DNA from: Rhodococcus sp. JCM 9791
Lineage (GTDB): Bacteria; Actinomycetota; Actinomycetes; Mycobacteriales; Mycobacteriaceae
NCBI GenBank assembly: GCA_001312645.1
Contig: BBEG01000009.1
Coordinates: 1-44,519 of the forward strand
Reading direction: 5' to 3'
DNA: 44,519 bases
Part shown: in pieces, positions 8,274 to 18,560 of the stretch
How positions within the stretch are numbered: the stretch's first letter is position 1
Layout: every line of letters starts with the position of its first letter
Notes under the pieces: model-generated
What the model was told of the DNA's origin: nothing
What the model saw: the letters and a program-made list of their open reading frames with translations, nothing else
Databases searched by the model: none
Program-made: the position numbers and the translations under genes

Positions 8274-9119
8274 CTATCGGACTGGATCGGCTGCAGCAGT
8301 TCGCGCGGGATCGGCGAGCGCCGGGATCAGCGGCTGACCTTCGACCTCGATCCGATGAATCGTTCGCGGTGCCGACCCGTAATCGGTGATGGCGTAGTGC
8401 AGGACGAAATGGTTGTCCCACACCGCGATATCGCCTTCGGACCACCGCCACCGGCACACTGCCTCGGGGGCGGTGCTCGTCCGGTAGAGGTGAGCGAGCA
8501 CGGCCTCGCTCTCCGCGTCGTCGAGTTCGACGATGCGGTGCGTGAACGTCGGCGAGACGAACAGTGCGCGCCGACCGGTGATCGGATGCTGATGTACCAG
8601 CGGGTGTGTTGCGCCCGCCGGTCCCGACGGTAGACCATGCTCGACGGTCAGCGGCTCGAGGAACCGTTTCATCGGTTCCGACAGCCGGTCGTAGGCGTCG
8701 AATTGGCTTGCCCACATCGTGTCTCCACCGACCTCGGGCACCACCTGCATGTGGAGAATCGAGTACCGCGGCGGGGTCGGTGCCCAACTGACGTCGGCGT
8801 GCCATTTGTCCGCTCGCGTGCCGAAGCCGTTCTCCGTCGAGAGGACGCTGATCTCTGGATAGCCGTCGTTCTTCAGCGTGGGGAGGTAGTCGGGTGGGAA
8901 GCGGATCTCGCCCAACTGCCGAGCCAGCGTCCGGTGTCCCTCGCATCCGAGCGTCTGGCCGGTGAACACGACGACGCCTCGGTCCGCGAGGACTTCTCGC
9001 ACTTCGTCGATGGTGTCTGCATCGAGTGGGTCGTGTAGATCGATGCCGCGGATCTCCGCGCCGACGTGACCCGCCAGCGGTCGGACGACGAATCTCCTCT
9101 GTGCAGTCGGTGTACTCAT
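8274..9119 (-). CDS. TauD/TfdA-family Fe(II)/2-oxoglutarate dioxygenase
   Basis: A 281-residue protein of the family that hydroxylates taurine, alkyl sulfates, 2,4-D and related acids, using 2-oxoglutarate and O2. The iron site is His107-x-Asp109 in DKWHADVSW and distal His255 in RTIHRIEVEG. GDTMWASQFDAYDRLS and VWDNHFVLHYA are also conserved. GGGGAG precedes the ATG. It is divergent from a TetR gene, with an inverted repeat between, so control by that regulator is likely. The substrate could be a sulfonate, an alkyl sulfate ester or a carboxylic acid; no transporter gene lies nearby to narrow it. Confidence 0.9.
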   Translation of the reverse strand: MSTPTAQRRFVVRPLAGHVGAEIRGIDLHDPLDADTIDEVREVLADRGVVVFTGQTLGCEGHRTLARQLGEIRFPPDYLPTLKNDGYPEISVLSTENGFGTRADKWHADVSWAPTPPRYSILHMQVVPEVGGDTMWASQFDAYDRLSEPMKRFLEPLTVEHGLPSGPAGATHPLVHQHPITGRRALFVSPTFTHRIVELDDAESEAVLAHLYRTSTAPEAVCRWRWSEGDIAVWDNHFVLHYAITDYGSAPRTIHRIEVEGQPLIPALADPARTAAADPVR

Positions 9120-9141
9120 GAACGTCTCCCCTCATATACAA

Positions 9142-9166
9142 CAAGTGTTTTAAAGACAAACACATG
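9142..9166. promoter_or_regulatory. Inverted-repeat operator between the TauD-like and TetR genes
   Basis: CAAGTGTTT (9142-9150) and AAACACATG (9158-9166) are inverted repeats (8 of 9 positions) separated by 7 bases. The spacing and place, in the only gap between divergent genes, fit a TetR-type operator controlling both. The AT-rich spacer also probably holds promoter elements. Confidence 0.55.
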
Positions 9167-9210
9167 ATTTAATGGCAGTCAATGGCTTACCAGCAGAAAG
9201 GGTCTGGAGC

Positions 9211-9870
9211 ATGGGAGGAACCTCCGTATCGCGGCCGGTTCGAGAGCGTAGTTCCGCCGATCTGGTCGAGACCGCGGAGCGGTTGTTCGCGGTGCACGGC
9301 ATCGAGGGTGTGTCCTTACGCCAGATAGCCGTGGCGGCGGGGCATCGCAATCCCGCAGTCGTGCAATACCACTTCGGCTCGAAGTCGGCGTTACTGCAGG
9401 CCATCCTCGAGCATCGACTACCGGAGATAAACGCCGCGCGGCTCGAAATCCTCGACGGGCTCCGCCGTGACGGCCGGGCCGGAGAGTTGCGTGGCCTTGT
9501 CGAGTCGATGGCGCGGCCGCTACTCGATCTCGATCCGGCGAACAATCACTACGTCGAGTTCCTCTCGCGCTTGATGGCCCATCGTGAGGAACTCCGGATC
9601 GCATACAGCAGCACCGTCTCGCATGTTCTCAGCGCGCAGATCACCGCCGACGGGCTCAAAGCTGCGCTGACGCATCTGCCGCCGCGGTTGCGCGAGCACA
9701 GGTTCTCGATGGCCACCGAGCTGATGGTGCATGTCATCGCACACCAGCGTGCGAACGTCCACGACGATGAGAGCGACGGCCTCTCCCGAGCGGAGTTCGA
9801 GAGCGGTCTCTTCGACGCGATGGTGGGGTTGTTGTCGGCGCCGCACACCGCCGTGCCGCTGTCCGAGTAG
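9211..9870 (+). CDS. TetR-family regulator
   Basis: About 219 residues. The DNA-binding part (about 10-60) has ETAERLFAVHGIEGVSLRQI and then the recognition region GHRNPAVVQYHFGSKSALL, a TetR/AcrR pattern. The C-terminal half resembles the TetR_C domain with a FLSRLMAHREEL segment. I prefer ATG 9211 (GGAG close upstream). An in-frame ATG at 9172 would add 13 residues but has no ribosome-binding site and starts 6 bp from the operator at 9142-9166. Likely target: itself and the divergent TauD-like gene. The 18-bp palindrome just downstream at 9905 could be a second target. Confidence 0.85.
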   Translation: MGGTSVSRPVRERSSADLVETAERLFAVHGIEGVSLRQIAVAAGHRNPAVVQYHFGSKSALLQAILEHRLPEINAARLEILDGLRRDGRAGELRGLVESMARPLLDLDPANNHYVEFLSRLMAHREELRIAYSSTVSHVLSAQITADGLKAALTHLPPRLREHRFSMATELMVHVIAHQRANVHDDESDGLSRAEFESGLFDAMVGLLSAPHTAVPLSE

Positions 9871-9904
9871 TACCGGTCGTCGACTCCTGGGCCCGCGGTA
9901 CCGA

Positions 9905-9922
9905 ACCAAGCAATTGCTTGGT
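9905..9922. promoter_or_regulatory. Perfect 18-bp palindrome upstream of the SDR genes
   Basis: ACCAAGCAATTGCTTGGT equals its own reverse complement and lies 51 bp before the first SDR start. A perfect 18-bp palindrome in an AT-rich patch before a gene pair is strong evidence for a dimeric repressor site. The half-site CAAG resembles KstR2-type half-sites, but the spacing between CAAG and CTTG is 6 rather than 2, so it is not a KstR2 consensus site. Confidence 0.7.
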
Positions 9923-9972
9923 AAGTTGGGGGCGGCCCACAGCCGGGGCCACGGAAAAGACCCGGAGGCAGG

Positions 9973-10748
9973 ATGGATCTCGGACTCGACGGCGCAGTAG
10001 TACTCGTCACCGGCGGCGTGCGCGGTGTCGGTGCGGGCATCACCAGGGTGTTTCTGCGTGCGGGCGCGACCGTCGTGACGTGCGCGCGCAACGAGCCGGA
10101 GAATGCGGTCGAGGTGGACGGCCGCGCCGCGGAATTCCTCGCGTGCGACGTCCGCGACGCAGATCAGGTCCACGCCATGGTGGCCACCATCGTCGAGCGA
10201 CACGGACACCTCGATGCGCTCGTCAACAATGCCGGCGGCTCTCCGTACGCACTCGCGGCCGATGCGAGCCCGAAGTTCCACGCGAAGATCGTCGAACTCA
10301 ACCTGCTCGCACCGCTGCTCGTCGCGCAGGCCGCGAACGCGGTCATGCAGACGCAGGACGGCGGCGGGTCGATCGTCAACATCTCGAGCGTCAGCGGGTC
10401 GCGCCCGTCGCCCGGCACCGCTGCATACGGCGCAGCGAAGGCCGGAATCGACAGTCTCGGAACATCTCTCGCGGTCGAGTGGGCACCGAAGGTGCGCGTC
10501 AACTCGGTGGTGGTGGGCATGGTGAACACCGAGCAGTCGCACCTGTTCTACGGCGACGACGACGGGATCGCCGCCGTCGGCGCGACCGTCCCGCTGGGAC
10601 GGCTGGCCAGCCCCGACGACATCGGGAACTGCGCGGCCTTCCTGGCCTCACCGTTGTCGGCGTACGTCAGCGGATCGACATTGACCGTCCACGGCGGCGG
10701 TGAACGCCCTGCTACATGGCAGCGGCCCGAACGAAGGAGACAAAGTGA
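9973..10748 (+). CDS. Short-chain dehydrogenase/reductase 1 (one frame break)
   Basis: Classical SDR of 258 residues that would oxidise or reduce a hydroxyl/keto group with NAD(P)(H). The nucleotide motif is TGGVRGVG near residue 14, then NNAGG, the Ser of NISSVSG, and the catalytic AAYGAAKAG (Tyr-x3-Lys). GGAGG precedes the start. One base is missing near 10711, just before the end. In the corrected frame the protein ends ...[12 protein letters not shown] at TGA 10746-10748, which overlaps the GTG start of the next SDR gene. Without the correction this gene reads through into the next and gives a false 561-residue protein. The substrate is probably an alcohol or hydroxyacyl-CoA of a catabolic pathway. 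Confidence 0.85.
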
Positions 10749-11658
10749 GTGGACTGCTGGACGGACGCGTCGTCATCGTGACGGGTGCCGGGCGTGGGCT
10801 CGGTCGTGCCCACGCGCTGGCGTTCGCCGCCGAGGGCGCCAAGGTCGTCGTCAACGACATCGGTGTCGGTGGAGACGGCTCCGCGACCGGCGAATCGCCG
10901 GGCGAACTGGTCGTCGAGGAGATCCGTGCGGCAGGTGGCGAAGCGTCGTCAACGGCGACGACGTCGCCGACTGGGCGGGCGCCGAGAACCTCGTCAAGAC
11001 GGCGCTCGACAACTTCGGCCGCCTCGATGTGCTCGTCAACAATGCCGGCTTCCTGCGCGATCGCATGCTCGCGAACATGAGCGAACAGGAGTGGGACGCG
11101 GTGACCCGCGTGCACCTGAAGGGGCATTTCGCGCCGATGCGGCATGCGATGACCTACTGGCGTGCCGAGTCGAAGGCAGGCAACCCCGTCGACGCCCGCA
11201 TCATCAACACCAGCTCCGGTGCCGGCCTGATGGGCAGCATCGGTCAGGGCAACTACGCCGCGGCCAAGGCCGGCATCGCGACTCTGACCATTCAGGCCGC
11301 CGCCGAGTTCGGTCGCTACGGCGTCACCGTCAATGCGATTGCGCCTTCCGCGCGGACCCGCATGACTGTCGGCGCGGGTGGCGCGATGGCCGAGATGATG
11401 GCGGCGCCCGAAGAAGGATTCGACGCGATGGCGCCCGAGAACGTCTCGCCCCTCGTCGTGTGGCTAGGCAGCAGCGAGTCGAAGGATGTCACCGGGCGGG
11501 TCTTCGAAACCGAAGGCGGCAAGGTGTCGCTGGCCGACGGCTGGCGTCACGGCGAGGCCGTCGACAAGGGCGACCGGTGGGATCCGAAGGAACTCGGACC
11601 GGTCGTCGAGAAGCTCATTGCCTCGTCCGAGCCGCCGACCCCGGTCTACGGCGCCTGA
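10745..11658 (+). CDS. SDR 2, MFE-2/17beta-HSD4-type 3-hydroxyacyl-CoA dehydrogenase (one frame break)
   Basis: A 304-residue SDR of the type found as the dehydrogenase part of peroxisomal multifunctional enzyme 2 and in actinobacterial steroid beta-oxidation. Visible motifs are [59 protein letters not shown] (split as NTSSGAG and GNYAAAK, with Tyr and Lys) and [12 protein letters not shown]. The GTG start at 10745 overlaps the stop of SDR 1. One G is missing near 10944 (GCG-GTC reads as GCGTC). The protein is longer than a simple SDR because of the C-terminal [17 protein letters not shown] region typical of the MFE-2 group. A role in oxidation of a 3-hydroxyacyl-CoA is likely; the chain is unknown. 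Confidence 0.85.
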
Positions 11659-11664
11659 GAAGCT

Positions 11665-11707
11665 CCCGCTCCCGGTCTGTGCCGGAGAACACCGGGCCGG
11701 GAGCGGG
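11665..11707. terminator. Terminator between the SDR pair and ltrA-like gene
   Basis: CCCGCTCCCGG (11665-11675) pairs perfectly with CCGGGAGCGGG (11697-11707), an 11-bp stem with a 21-base loop, filling the gap between two converging genes. It probably serves both strands. Confidence 0.75.
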
Positions 11708-11708
11708 T

Positions 11709-12905
11709 TCACCATCCCGAAGTCGATGTGTCCGTCGCCTTTGCCTCGGCCGAAGATGAACCGGCCGACGTCGCTACCAGCACTGCGACGAGTACTGCGA
11801 TGAGCACTGCAGCCACCACCAGTGACGCTGGGGCCAGCGCACTCGCGCCGATGAGTACCGACAGGACGACGACGGCGATGCCGGTGCCCCGAGGCAGACG
11901 TCCGCGCATCGTCAGGAACCACGAGCCGAGCAGGAAGATCGCCACCGGCACCGTGAGCGTCGCGGCCGCGGTTGCCGCGGTGAGGCCCGTCGCATGAGTG
12001 TCGTGGTCGATCGCGACCTCGATGCCCGCGGAGAACGCACCTGCCGCCGCGAACACCACATAGTGCCCGTATCCGAACAGCAGTGCCGACGACATACCGG
12101 CAAGGACTCCTCCGTGCTCGGTGTGGAAGTACACCCACCACATGCCGCCCGCGAGCACCAGACCGCACACGGCGATGACGACGAGCGAACCGAGATGGTC
12201 GGTGTGCTCGACTGCGTCGACTATCGAGTTCGCCGATGCAAGGATCGATTCACCGAGGACGATCAGCGTGAACAAGCTGTATCGCTCGGCAATGTGCTCA
12301 GGATGCCACGGGGTGGCCCGGACACGCTCGGCGACAACCGGCACCGATAATTCCGCGGCGACGAGTACCAGGAACGATACGGTGCCCCATTCCTCGGGCA
12401 GTGCCAGGCGGAGCACCCACAAGATCTGCACGAGCGTCACACCGATCGCGTACCGCATCGCGGTCGGCCTCAGATCCGGGTCGGAACGCGCAGCCCGCAG
12501 CCACTGCGGGACCAGGGCGAGCCGCATCACGACATAACCGAGTGTCACGAGGGTGAAATCGCTGTCGGTCATCGCTGGCACGGTGCCCGCCGCGAGTACG
12601 AGGACGCCACCCATCTGGACGAGTGTGAGCAGCCGGTACAGCCAGTCGTCGGTGTCGAAGGCGCTCGCGAACCACGTGAAGTTGACCCACGCCCACCAGA
12701 TCGCGAAGAACACCATGAGGTATGTGCCGACACCCGAGGCGATGTGCTCGGAGGACTCGCTCTGATGTAGTTGCGCCGACGCGAACGACACCGCGACAAC
12801 GAACACGAGATCGAAGAACAACTCCAGCGGTGTCGCGACACGATGCTTCTCGTCGCGTCGTCGCGGCACCATAGGGCGAAGTTTGAGGAACGATCCGTCC
12901 GGCAT
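11709..12905 (-). CDS. LtrA-family (low temperature requirement A) membrane protein
   Basis: A 398-residue integral membrane protein with roughly eleven or twelve hydrophobic segments spread over the whole length. The family signature is near the start: TPLELFFDLVFVVAV, with a basic RRRDEKHR stretch before it. HPEHIAERYSLFTLIVLGES in the middle is also a hallmark of LtrA proteins. The name comes from a Listeria mutant, and the biochemical role is not known; some relatives sit near transport genes. The sequence ends in an Ala/Ser/Thr-rich tail. GGAGGGAG precedes the ATG. It is unrelated to the catabolic genes on either side as far as can be seen. Confidence 0.88.
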   Translation of the reverse strand: MPDGSFLKLRPMVPRRRDEKHRVATPLELFFDLVFVVAVSFASAQLHQSESSEHIASGVGTYLMVFFAIWWAWVNFTWFASAFDTDDWLYRLLTLVQMGGVLVLAAGTVPAMTDSDFTLVTLGYVVMRLALVPQWLRAARSDPDLRPTAMRYAIGVTLVQILWVLRLALPEEWGTVSFLVLVAAELSVPVVAERVRATPWHPEHIAERYSLFTLIVLGESILASANSIVDAVEHTDHLGSLVVIAVCGLVLAGGMWWVYFHTEHGGVLAGMSSALLFGYGHYVVFAAAGAFSAGIEVAIDHDTHATGLTAATAAATLTVPVAIFLLGSWFLTMRGRLPRGTGIAVVVLSVLIGASALAPASLVVAAVLIAVLVAVLVATSAGSSSAEAKATDTSTSGW

Positions 12906-12921
12906 GCGAGCTCCCTCCGTG

Positions 12922-12960
12922 GTGCGCGTTTCCGGTAGCCTAGGTACCAGAAACGCGCAC
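12922..12960 (-). terminator. 16-bp hairpin between the acetyltransferase and ltrA-like genes
   Basis: The arms 12922-12937 and 12945-12960 pair with a single mismatch (GTGCGCGTTTC, one mismatch, GGTA) around the loop GCCTAGG. It lies 17 bp after the acetyltransferase stop and ends 16 bp before the ltrA-like start, so it most likely terminates the upstream gene; an operator for ltrA is possible. Confidence 0.55.
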
Positions 12961-12977
12961 GGGCAGCGTAGCTGCGT

Positions 12978-13637
12978 CTACGCGGGAGTTCGGATGATCA
13001 GCGTCGAACCGGGGAAGTAGGCCGCGAGTTCGGTGCGGGCCTGCTTGAGGGTGGCTGTGCCGTAGCCCTGCTTGCGTGCCTCGGGGCGAACCCAGATCCG
13101 CACCTCTACCTCGTTGCCGCTGAGCTCGCCGAATGCGAAACCGATCTTCCTCGGTTCGTCGCCGGACAAGTCCTCTGCCACGAGCCACATGCCCGACTCG
13201 TCGTCCATCAGTACAGCGCCCTTGCGGCGCTCCGCCGCGACCGCCTCGTCGCTTCCATCGCCGAGCTGTTCGGCGCAACGCGCCTTCAGCAGCTCGATGT
13301 CGGCCGGATCCTCGCTGATCGGGCGCAATCGGAAGTGCTCGCCGGTCGCGTACGGGCGCGAATCCGTCGTCCACTTCACGACCGCGTCGAGGTCGTCCAG
13401 CTCGGCGCGGATCTTCTTACGTTCCGCCTTCGTCAACCGACCCAGCGGCAGGGCGAGGACGGCCTCCGCGCAGAAATCGGTGGTGTCGAGCAGCGACCCG
13501 ATGGCGGCGATGGCGGCGGCACGATCGTCGCTCTCGACGATCGCGTCGAGCACCTCGTGACGACGTTCGAGCGCGCGCAACAGTGCGGCCGCGACCTCGC
13601 GGCGATCGAGGACCCGGTCGTGATTCGTGGTTGCCAT
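12978..13637 (-). CDS. GNAT acetyltransferase with a GyrA-like helical N-terminus
   Basis: A 219-residue protein in two parts. Residues about 8-90 look like the helical segment before the C-terminal domain of DNA gyrase subunit A: RREVAAALLRALERRHEVLD, then DDRAAAIAAIGSLL, then AVLALPLGRLTKAERKKIRA, matching the GyrA pattern 'ILxLxLxRLTxxExxKIxxE'. Residues about 100-219 look like a GNAT acetyltransferase: FAFGELSGNEVEVRIWVRPE, then RKQGYGTATL, the acetyl-CoA pyrophosphate-binding loop (Q/RxxGxG/A). Automatic annotation may call it a topoisomerase from the N-terminus, but it has no gyrase catalytic core. The ATG at 13637 follows GAGAGGGG. The acceptor substrate is unknown. Confidence 0.75.
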   Translation of the reverse strand: MATTNHDRVLDRREVAAALLRALERRHEVLDAIVESDDRAAAIAAIGSLLDTTDFCAEAVLALPLGRLTKAERKKIRAELDDLDAVVKWTTDSRPYATGEHFRLRPISEDPADIELLKARCAEQLGDGSDEAVAAERRKGAVLMDDESGMWLVAEDLSGDEPRKIGFAFGELSGNEVEVRIWVRPEARKQGYGTATLKQARTELAAYFPGSTLIIRTPA

Positions 13638-13716
13638 CGCGTGACATCCCCTCTCGAGAGCATGGACAGTGCGCTTCCCAGTATCACCGTCCGCGGCGCT
13701 ACGCGTGAAGGTGATG

Positions 13717-15392
<1,676 letters not shown>

Positions 15393-15405
15393 CTACCTCG
15401 GAAAA

Positions 15406-15419
15406 TAGAACAGGTTATC
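15406..15419. promoter_or_regulatory. KstR-type operator upstream of fadA5-ddn
   Basis: TAGAACAGGTTATC fits TnnAACnnGTTnnA except for the last base (C for A). It lies 52 bp before the fadA5 start in the fadA5/cyp125 gap, 78 bp from a second, perfect site. Confidence 0.65.
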
Positions 15420-15497
15420 GAGTGGTGCAAGAGGTGGTCTCGTTGTTCGGAAGCACGGTTTCCTTGGCGAGTCGCGTGTGCTGTGCTTCAATGATTC

Positions 15498-15511
15498 TAG
15501 AACGTGTTCCA
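15498..15511. promoter_or_regulatory. KstR-type operator upstream of cyp125
   Basis: TAGAACGTGTTCCA is a full match to TnnAACnnGTTnnA, the site of KstR, the repressor released by 3-oxo-steroid CoA thioesters. It lies 41 bp before the cyp125 start, well placed to block RNA polymerase. Confidence 0.8.
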
Positions 15512-15552
15512 CATTACAGCGCGGGGTACCGCGCAAGGGCAGGAGAGGTTCA

Positions 15553-16808
15553 GTGGTGGCACAGCCCAACATCCCCGAAGGCATCGACTTCACAGATCCC
15601 GATCTTTTCGCGGAGCGTATGCCGTTCGAAGAATTCGCCGAACTGCGTAAGACGGCACCGGTCTGGTGGAACAAGAAGTCGCCGGATGTCAGCGGCTTCC
15701 ACGACGAGGCTTCTGGGTCGTGTCCCGCCACGAGGAGGTTCGCGAAGTCTCCCGCCGGAGCGATGTGTTCTCGAACTGGGAGAACACCGCGATTCCGCGT
15801 TTCAACGACGACATGCCGCGCGAGGCCATCGAACTTCAGCGCCACGTCCTGCTCAACAAGGACGCCCCCGAGCACACCAAGCTGCGCAAGTTGGTCGCGC
15901 GTGGCTTCACCCCCCGCGCGATCAACGGGCTGCGCGACGAATTGGACTCGCGGGCAAAGAAGATCGTTGCCGAAGCCTGCCAGGAAGGCGGGGGCGACTT
16001 CGTCACCCAGATCGCAGCCGAGCTGCCGCTGCAGGCCATCGCCGATCTCATCGGAGTTCCACAGGGCGATCGCGCGAAGATCTTCGAGTGGTCCAACCAG
16101 ATGACCGGCTACGACGATCCCGACAACACCGCCGATCCGGCTGCGGCCTCGATGGAGGTCCTCGGATACGCATACCAGATGGCTGCCGAGCGCAAGGCGA
16201 ACCCGGCCGACGACATCGTCACCGCCCTCATCGAAGCGGACATCGACGGCGACGAACTCGCACCCGAGGAATTCGGTTTCTTCTTCATCGTGCTCGCGGT
16301 CGCGGGCAACGAGACCACCCGCAACGCCATTTCGCACGGCATGGCGGCGTTCCTGGACAATCCCGAGCAGTGGGAGATCTTCAAGCGCGATCGCCCGAAG
16401 ACCGCTGCCGACGAGATCATCCGCTGGGCCACACCGGTCATCTCGTTCCAGCGCACCGCACTCGAGGACACCGAACTCGGTGGTCAGCCGATCAAGAAGG
16501 GCGACCGCGTCGTGATGCTGTACGCGTCGGCCAACAACGACGAAGAGGTCTTCGAGAATCCGCGCGAGTTCGATATTCTCCGAGATCCGAACCCGCACCT
16601 CGCATTCGGCGGAACCGGTGCGCACTACTGCCTCGGTGCCAACCTTGCCCGCATGGAAATCGATCTGATCTTCAATGCGATCGCCGACCACATTCCGGAT
16701 ATCAGCAAGATCTCCGACCCGCACCGTCTGCGGTCGGGATGGCTCAACGGCATCAAGGAGTTCCAGGTGGACTACAAGACGTCCGGTGGCTGCCCGGTCA
16801 AGCACTGA
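15553..16808 (+). CDS. cyp125: Cytochrome P450 CYP125, steroid C26/C27 monooxygenase (one frame break)
   Basis: CYP125 oxidises the terminal methyl of the cholesterol side chain to the acid, the first step of side-chain catabolism. The reconstructed protein has 418 residues. IPEGIDFTDPDLFAERMP at the N-terminus, the I-helix AVAGNETTRN, the ExxR of ADEIIRWATP context, SFQRTALEDTELGG and the heme loop FGGTGAHYCLGANLAR with the Cys ligand all follow mycobacterial CYP125, as does the end, RSGWLNGIK...VDYKTSGGCPVKH. One G is missing near 15708 (GAG-GGC-TTC reads as GAGGCTTC). GTG 15553 is chosen because AGGAG lies seven bases upstream; GTG 15556 is possible. Ferredoxin and reductase are not in the window. 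Confidence 0.95.
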
Positions 16809-16823
16809 CACAAGCGGTCACGT

Positions 16824-16853
16824 GGACCCCTGCTCCTTCGGGCGCGGGGGTCC
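16824..16853. terminator. Terminator after cyp125
   Basis: GGACCCC (16824-16830) pairs with GGGGTCC (16847-16853) around a 16-base loop, between the converging cyp125 and DUF1254/DUF1214 genes. Confidence 0.6.
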
Positions 16854-16874
16854 GTGCGTGTTCACAGCATCGGT

Positions 16875-17819
16875 TCAGCTCTGCGCGGTGATGGTGGGGA
16901 ACGTCCAGCGGCCGTCCACTATCTCTGCGCGTGGACGGTACAGGCGCACGAGGTAGTTCCAGCCCTCGGTGATGGGAATGACGTTGTTCTGCTCCGGACT
17001 CCCGCCGAACCGCACGGTGACCGAACCGTCGCCGTCGGTGACACCGGTGATGTTGTTGACGCTGTACGCGTGGCGTTCGTTCGGCTCGAAGAACCCGTCC
17101 GCGTTGTATACCGAAATCGACCAGAATCCGTCGACGGGCACATCGCGCACGGTCAGTTCGTACTCGCCGACCGGAAGTCGGGGATCGACGCCGATGTACG
17201 CGGCCTCCTCGGTCGGGAGCCCACCCCAGCCTGCTGCAGTACCGATCAGATGCCGAACTTCGTCGACAGTATCTCTGGCGCCGAATGTGTGGTCGAAGTC
17301 GGTGAGATTCCGCGCCAACGCGAGCAGCGCGTCGCGCGTCTCGTCCATGTTCTCTCGGTCGTAATCCGGTGAAGTGAACGGAGTCGACGATCCTGCGTCG
17401 ATGCGGAACTGATCTTGCAGTGCGGCAACGGCGCGTACATCGTCGGAATCGGCAGGGTCGACGAGAATTCTGATTGCGACAGCGACATATGGTGTCGGGA
17501 AATCGCCGGCTGCGAGTCGGTACTCGCCCGGGTCGTGGAAGATCCGATCGACGTAGTGATCCTGGTCGACCACCATCACCGACACGTAGCGTTCTCCGGA
17601 TTCGGGGACGGTGACGACCGCTCCGTCCGAGACGTCGACGATCGCAAAACTGTAGAGAGTGTCGCGATTCATCCGAATCACGGTTTGATTTTCGACTGCA
17701 GCGGGCTCTCGATTGTGCAGGAGCGTATTGATTCCTCCGGCGTCGCGCTGGAGATCGGCAAACATCCGATCCGTCTCCGCTCGGACGAAATTGTCGACGT
17801 TCACCCGCACCGGTGTCAT
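16875..17819 (-). CDS. DUF1254/DUF1214 domain protein
   Basis: An intact 314-residue protein. The N-terminal half has the DUF1254 pattern (NQTVIRMNRDTLYSFAIVD, then VPESGERYVSVMVVDQD), and the C-terminal half has DUF1214 (LPVGEYELTVRDVPVDGFWS, then SVYNADGFFEPNERHAYSVN). Proteins of this type are widespread and have no agreed function; some are secreted, but I see no signal peptide here. It lies alone between cyp125 (converging) and a YqeB-like gene on the same strand 54 bp upstream, and is not obviously part of sterol catabolism. Confidence 0.8.
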   Translation of the reverse strand: MTPVRVNVDNFVRAETDRMFADLQRDAGGINTLLHNREPAAVENQTVIRMNRDTLYSFAIVDVSDGAVVTVPESGERYVSVMVVDQDHYVDRIFHDPGEYRLAAGDFPTPYVAVAIRILVDPADSDDVRAVAALQDQFRIDAGSSTPFTSPDYDRENMDETRDALLALARNLTDFDHTFGARDTVDEVRHLIGTAAGWGGLPTEEAAYIGVDPRLPVGEYELTVRDVPVDGFWSISVYNADGFFEPNERHAYSVNNITGVTDGDGSVTVRFGGSPEQNNVIPITEGWNYLVRLYRPRAEIVDGRWTFPTITAQS

Positions 17820-17873
17820 TCCGGCAGCCTAGCCAACCGACGGTGTGACGCGGTGCGCTTTCGCGCGGTCTCG

Positions 17874-18560
17874 TCATTGCACCAGACGGTATTCCTGACG
17901 CTTGTCGCGGTCGCGCACGACGATACCGCGAGTCTGCAGCTTGTTGCGGAGTTCCTCGGCAGTGTTCGTCTCCTTGCGGGAGAGCGCATGGCGTCGTTCG
18001 CGAAGCAGGTCGTGAGCTTCGTCGTCGAGAGCGGGGTCACCGTCGACCCACCGAGAGAACTCGCCGCCGTGAAGTGACTTCTCGGTCCAGAAGTAACCGT
18101 GCTCGGTGAACGCGCGGCCGACGGCATCCTTGTCGAGATCGCCGGTGCCGCGCCGGGCGAGTTCGCGTCCGGTGATGTCGATGAGAACCAGGTCCTTGTC
18201 GTCGAGGTGAGCCTCGGCCACCTTGGACCGTGGCACAAACAGTCCGTCATCGTTCTGCTCGAGGAGCACGCCGTCGGAATCGACGGTGACGGTGAGGGAT
18301 TCGCCGAGGGTGATCATGGCGAGGACGACGCCCCCGACGATCCCGAGGATTGTCAGGATCGGCAGCGACCACGCGGTCGTGAGTTCCGCGAGGAGCTCGA
18401 CCGGTCCGGGGACCGACGGCAGGGTATCGACCGCCCAGCGGCAGAACGGGGGAGCGGCGAAGCCGAGCCCGATGCCGGCCAGGATGCACACCACCGCCAC
18501 GACGGCGGGGATCACCCAGGAGACCGAGATCCTCGTTGCATCGTCACGCATCATCGTCAT
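17874..18560 (-). CDS. YqeB-like membrane protein
   Basis: A 228-residue protein with two hydrophobic segments near the N-terminus (about residues 14-36 and 67-87), followed by a soluble domain of about 135 residues. That domain has an FVPRSKVAEAHLDDKDLVL segment, then GRELAR, then EHGYFW and RRHALSRKE, and a basic end RDRDKRQEYRLVQ. This pattern is that of proteins annotated as YqeB family in actinobacteria, whose function is unknown. The start ATG overlaps the stop of the upstream TetR gene (ATGA), so the two are translationally coupled and the protein is probably under that regulator's control. Confidence 0.7.
   Translation of the reverse strand: MTMMRDDATRISVSWVIPAVVAVVCILAGIGLGFAAPPFCRWAVDTLPSVPGPVELLAELTTAWSLPILTILGIVGGVVLAMITLGESLTVTVDSDGVLLEQNDDGLFVPRSKVAEAHLDDKDLVLIDITGRELARRGTGDLDKDAVGRAFTEHGYFWTEKSLHGGEFSRWVDGDPALDDEAHDLLRERRHALSRKETNTAEELRNKLQTRGIVVRDRDKRQEYRLVQ

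Noticed and set aside
9905-9922. A KstR2 operator
   Set aside because: KstR2 sites have CAAG and CTTG two bases apart; here the gap is six. It is kept as a palindrome of unknown regulator.
9973-11658. A single 561-residue protein with two SDR domains
   Set aside because: Two single-base losses (near 10711 and 10944) join two frames. Restoring them gives two complete SDR genes, the second with a proper GTG start overlapping the first stop.
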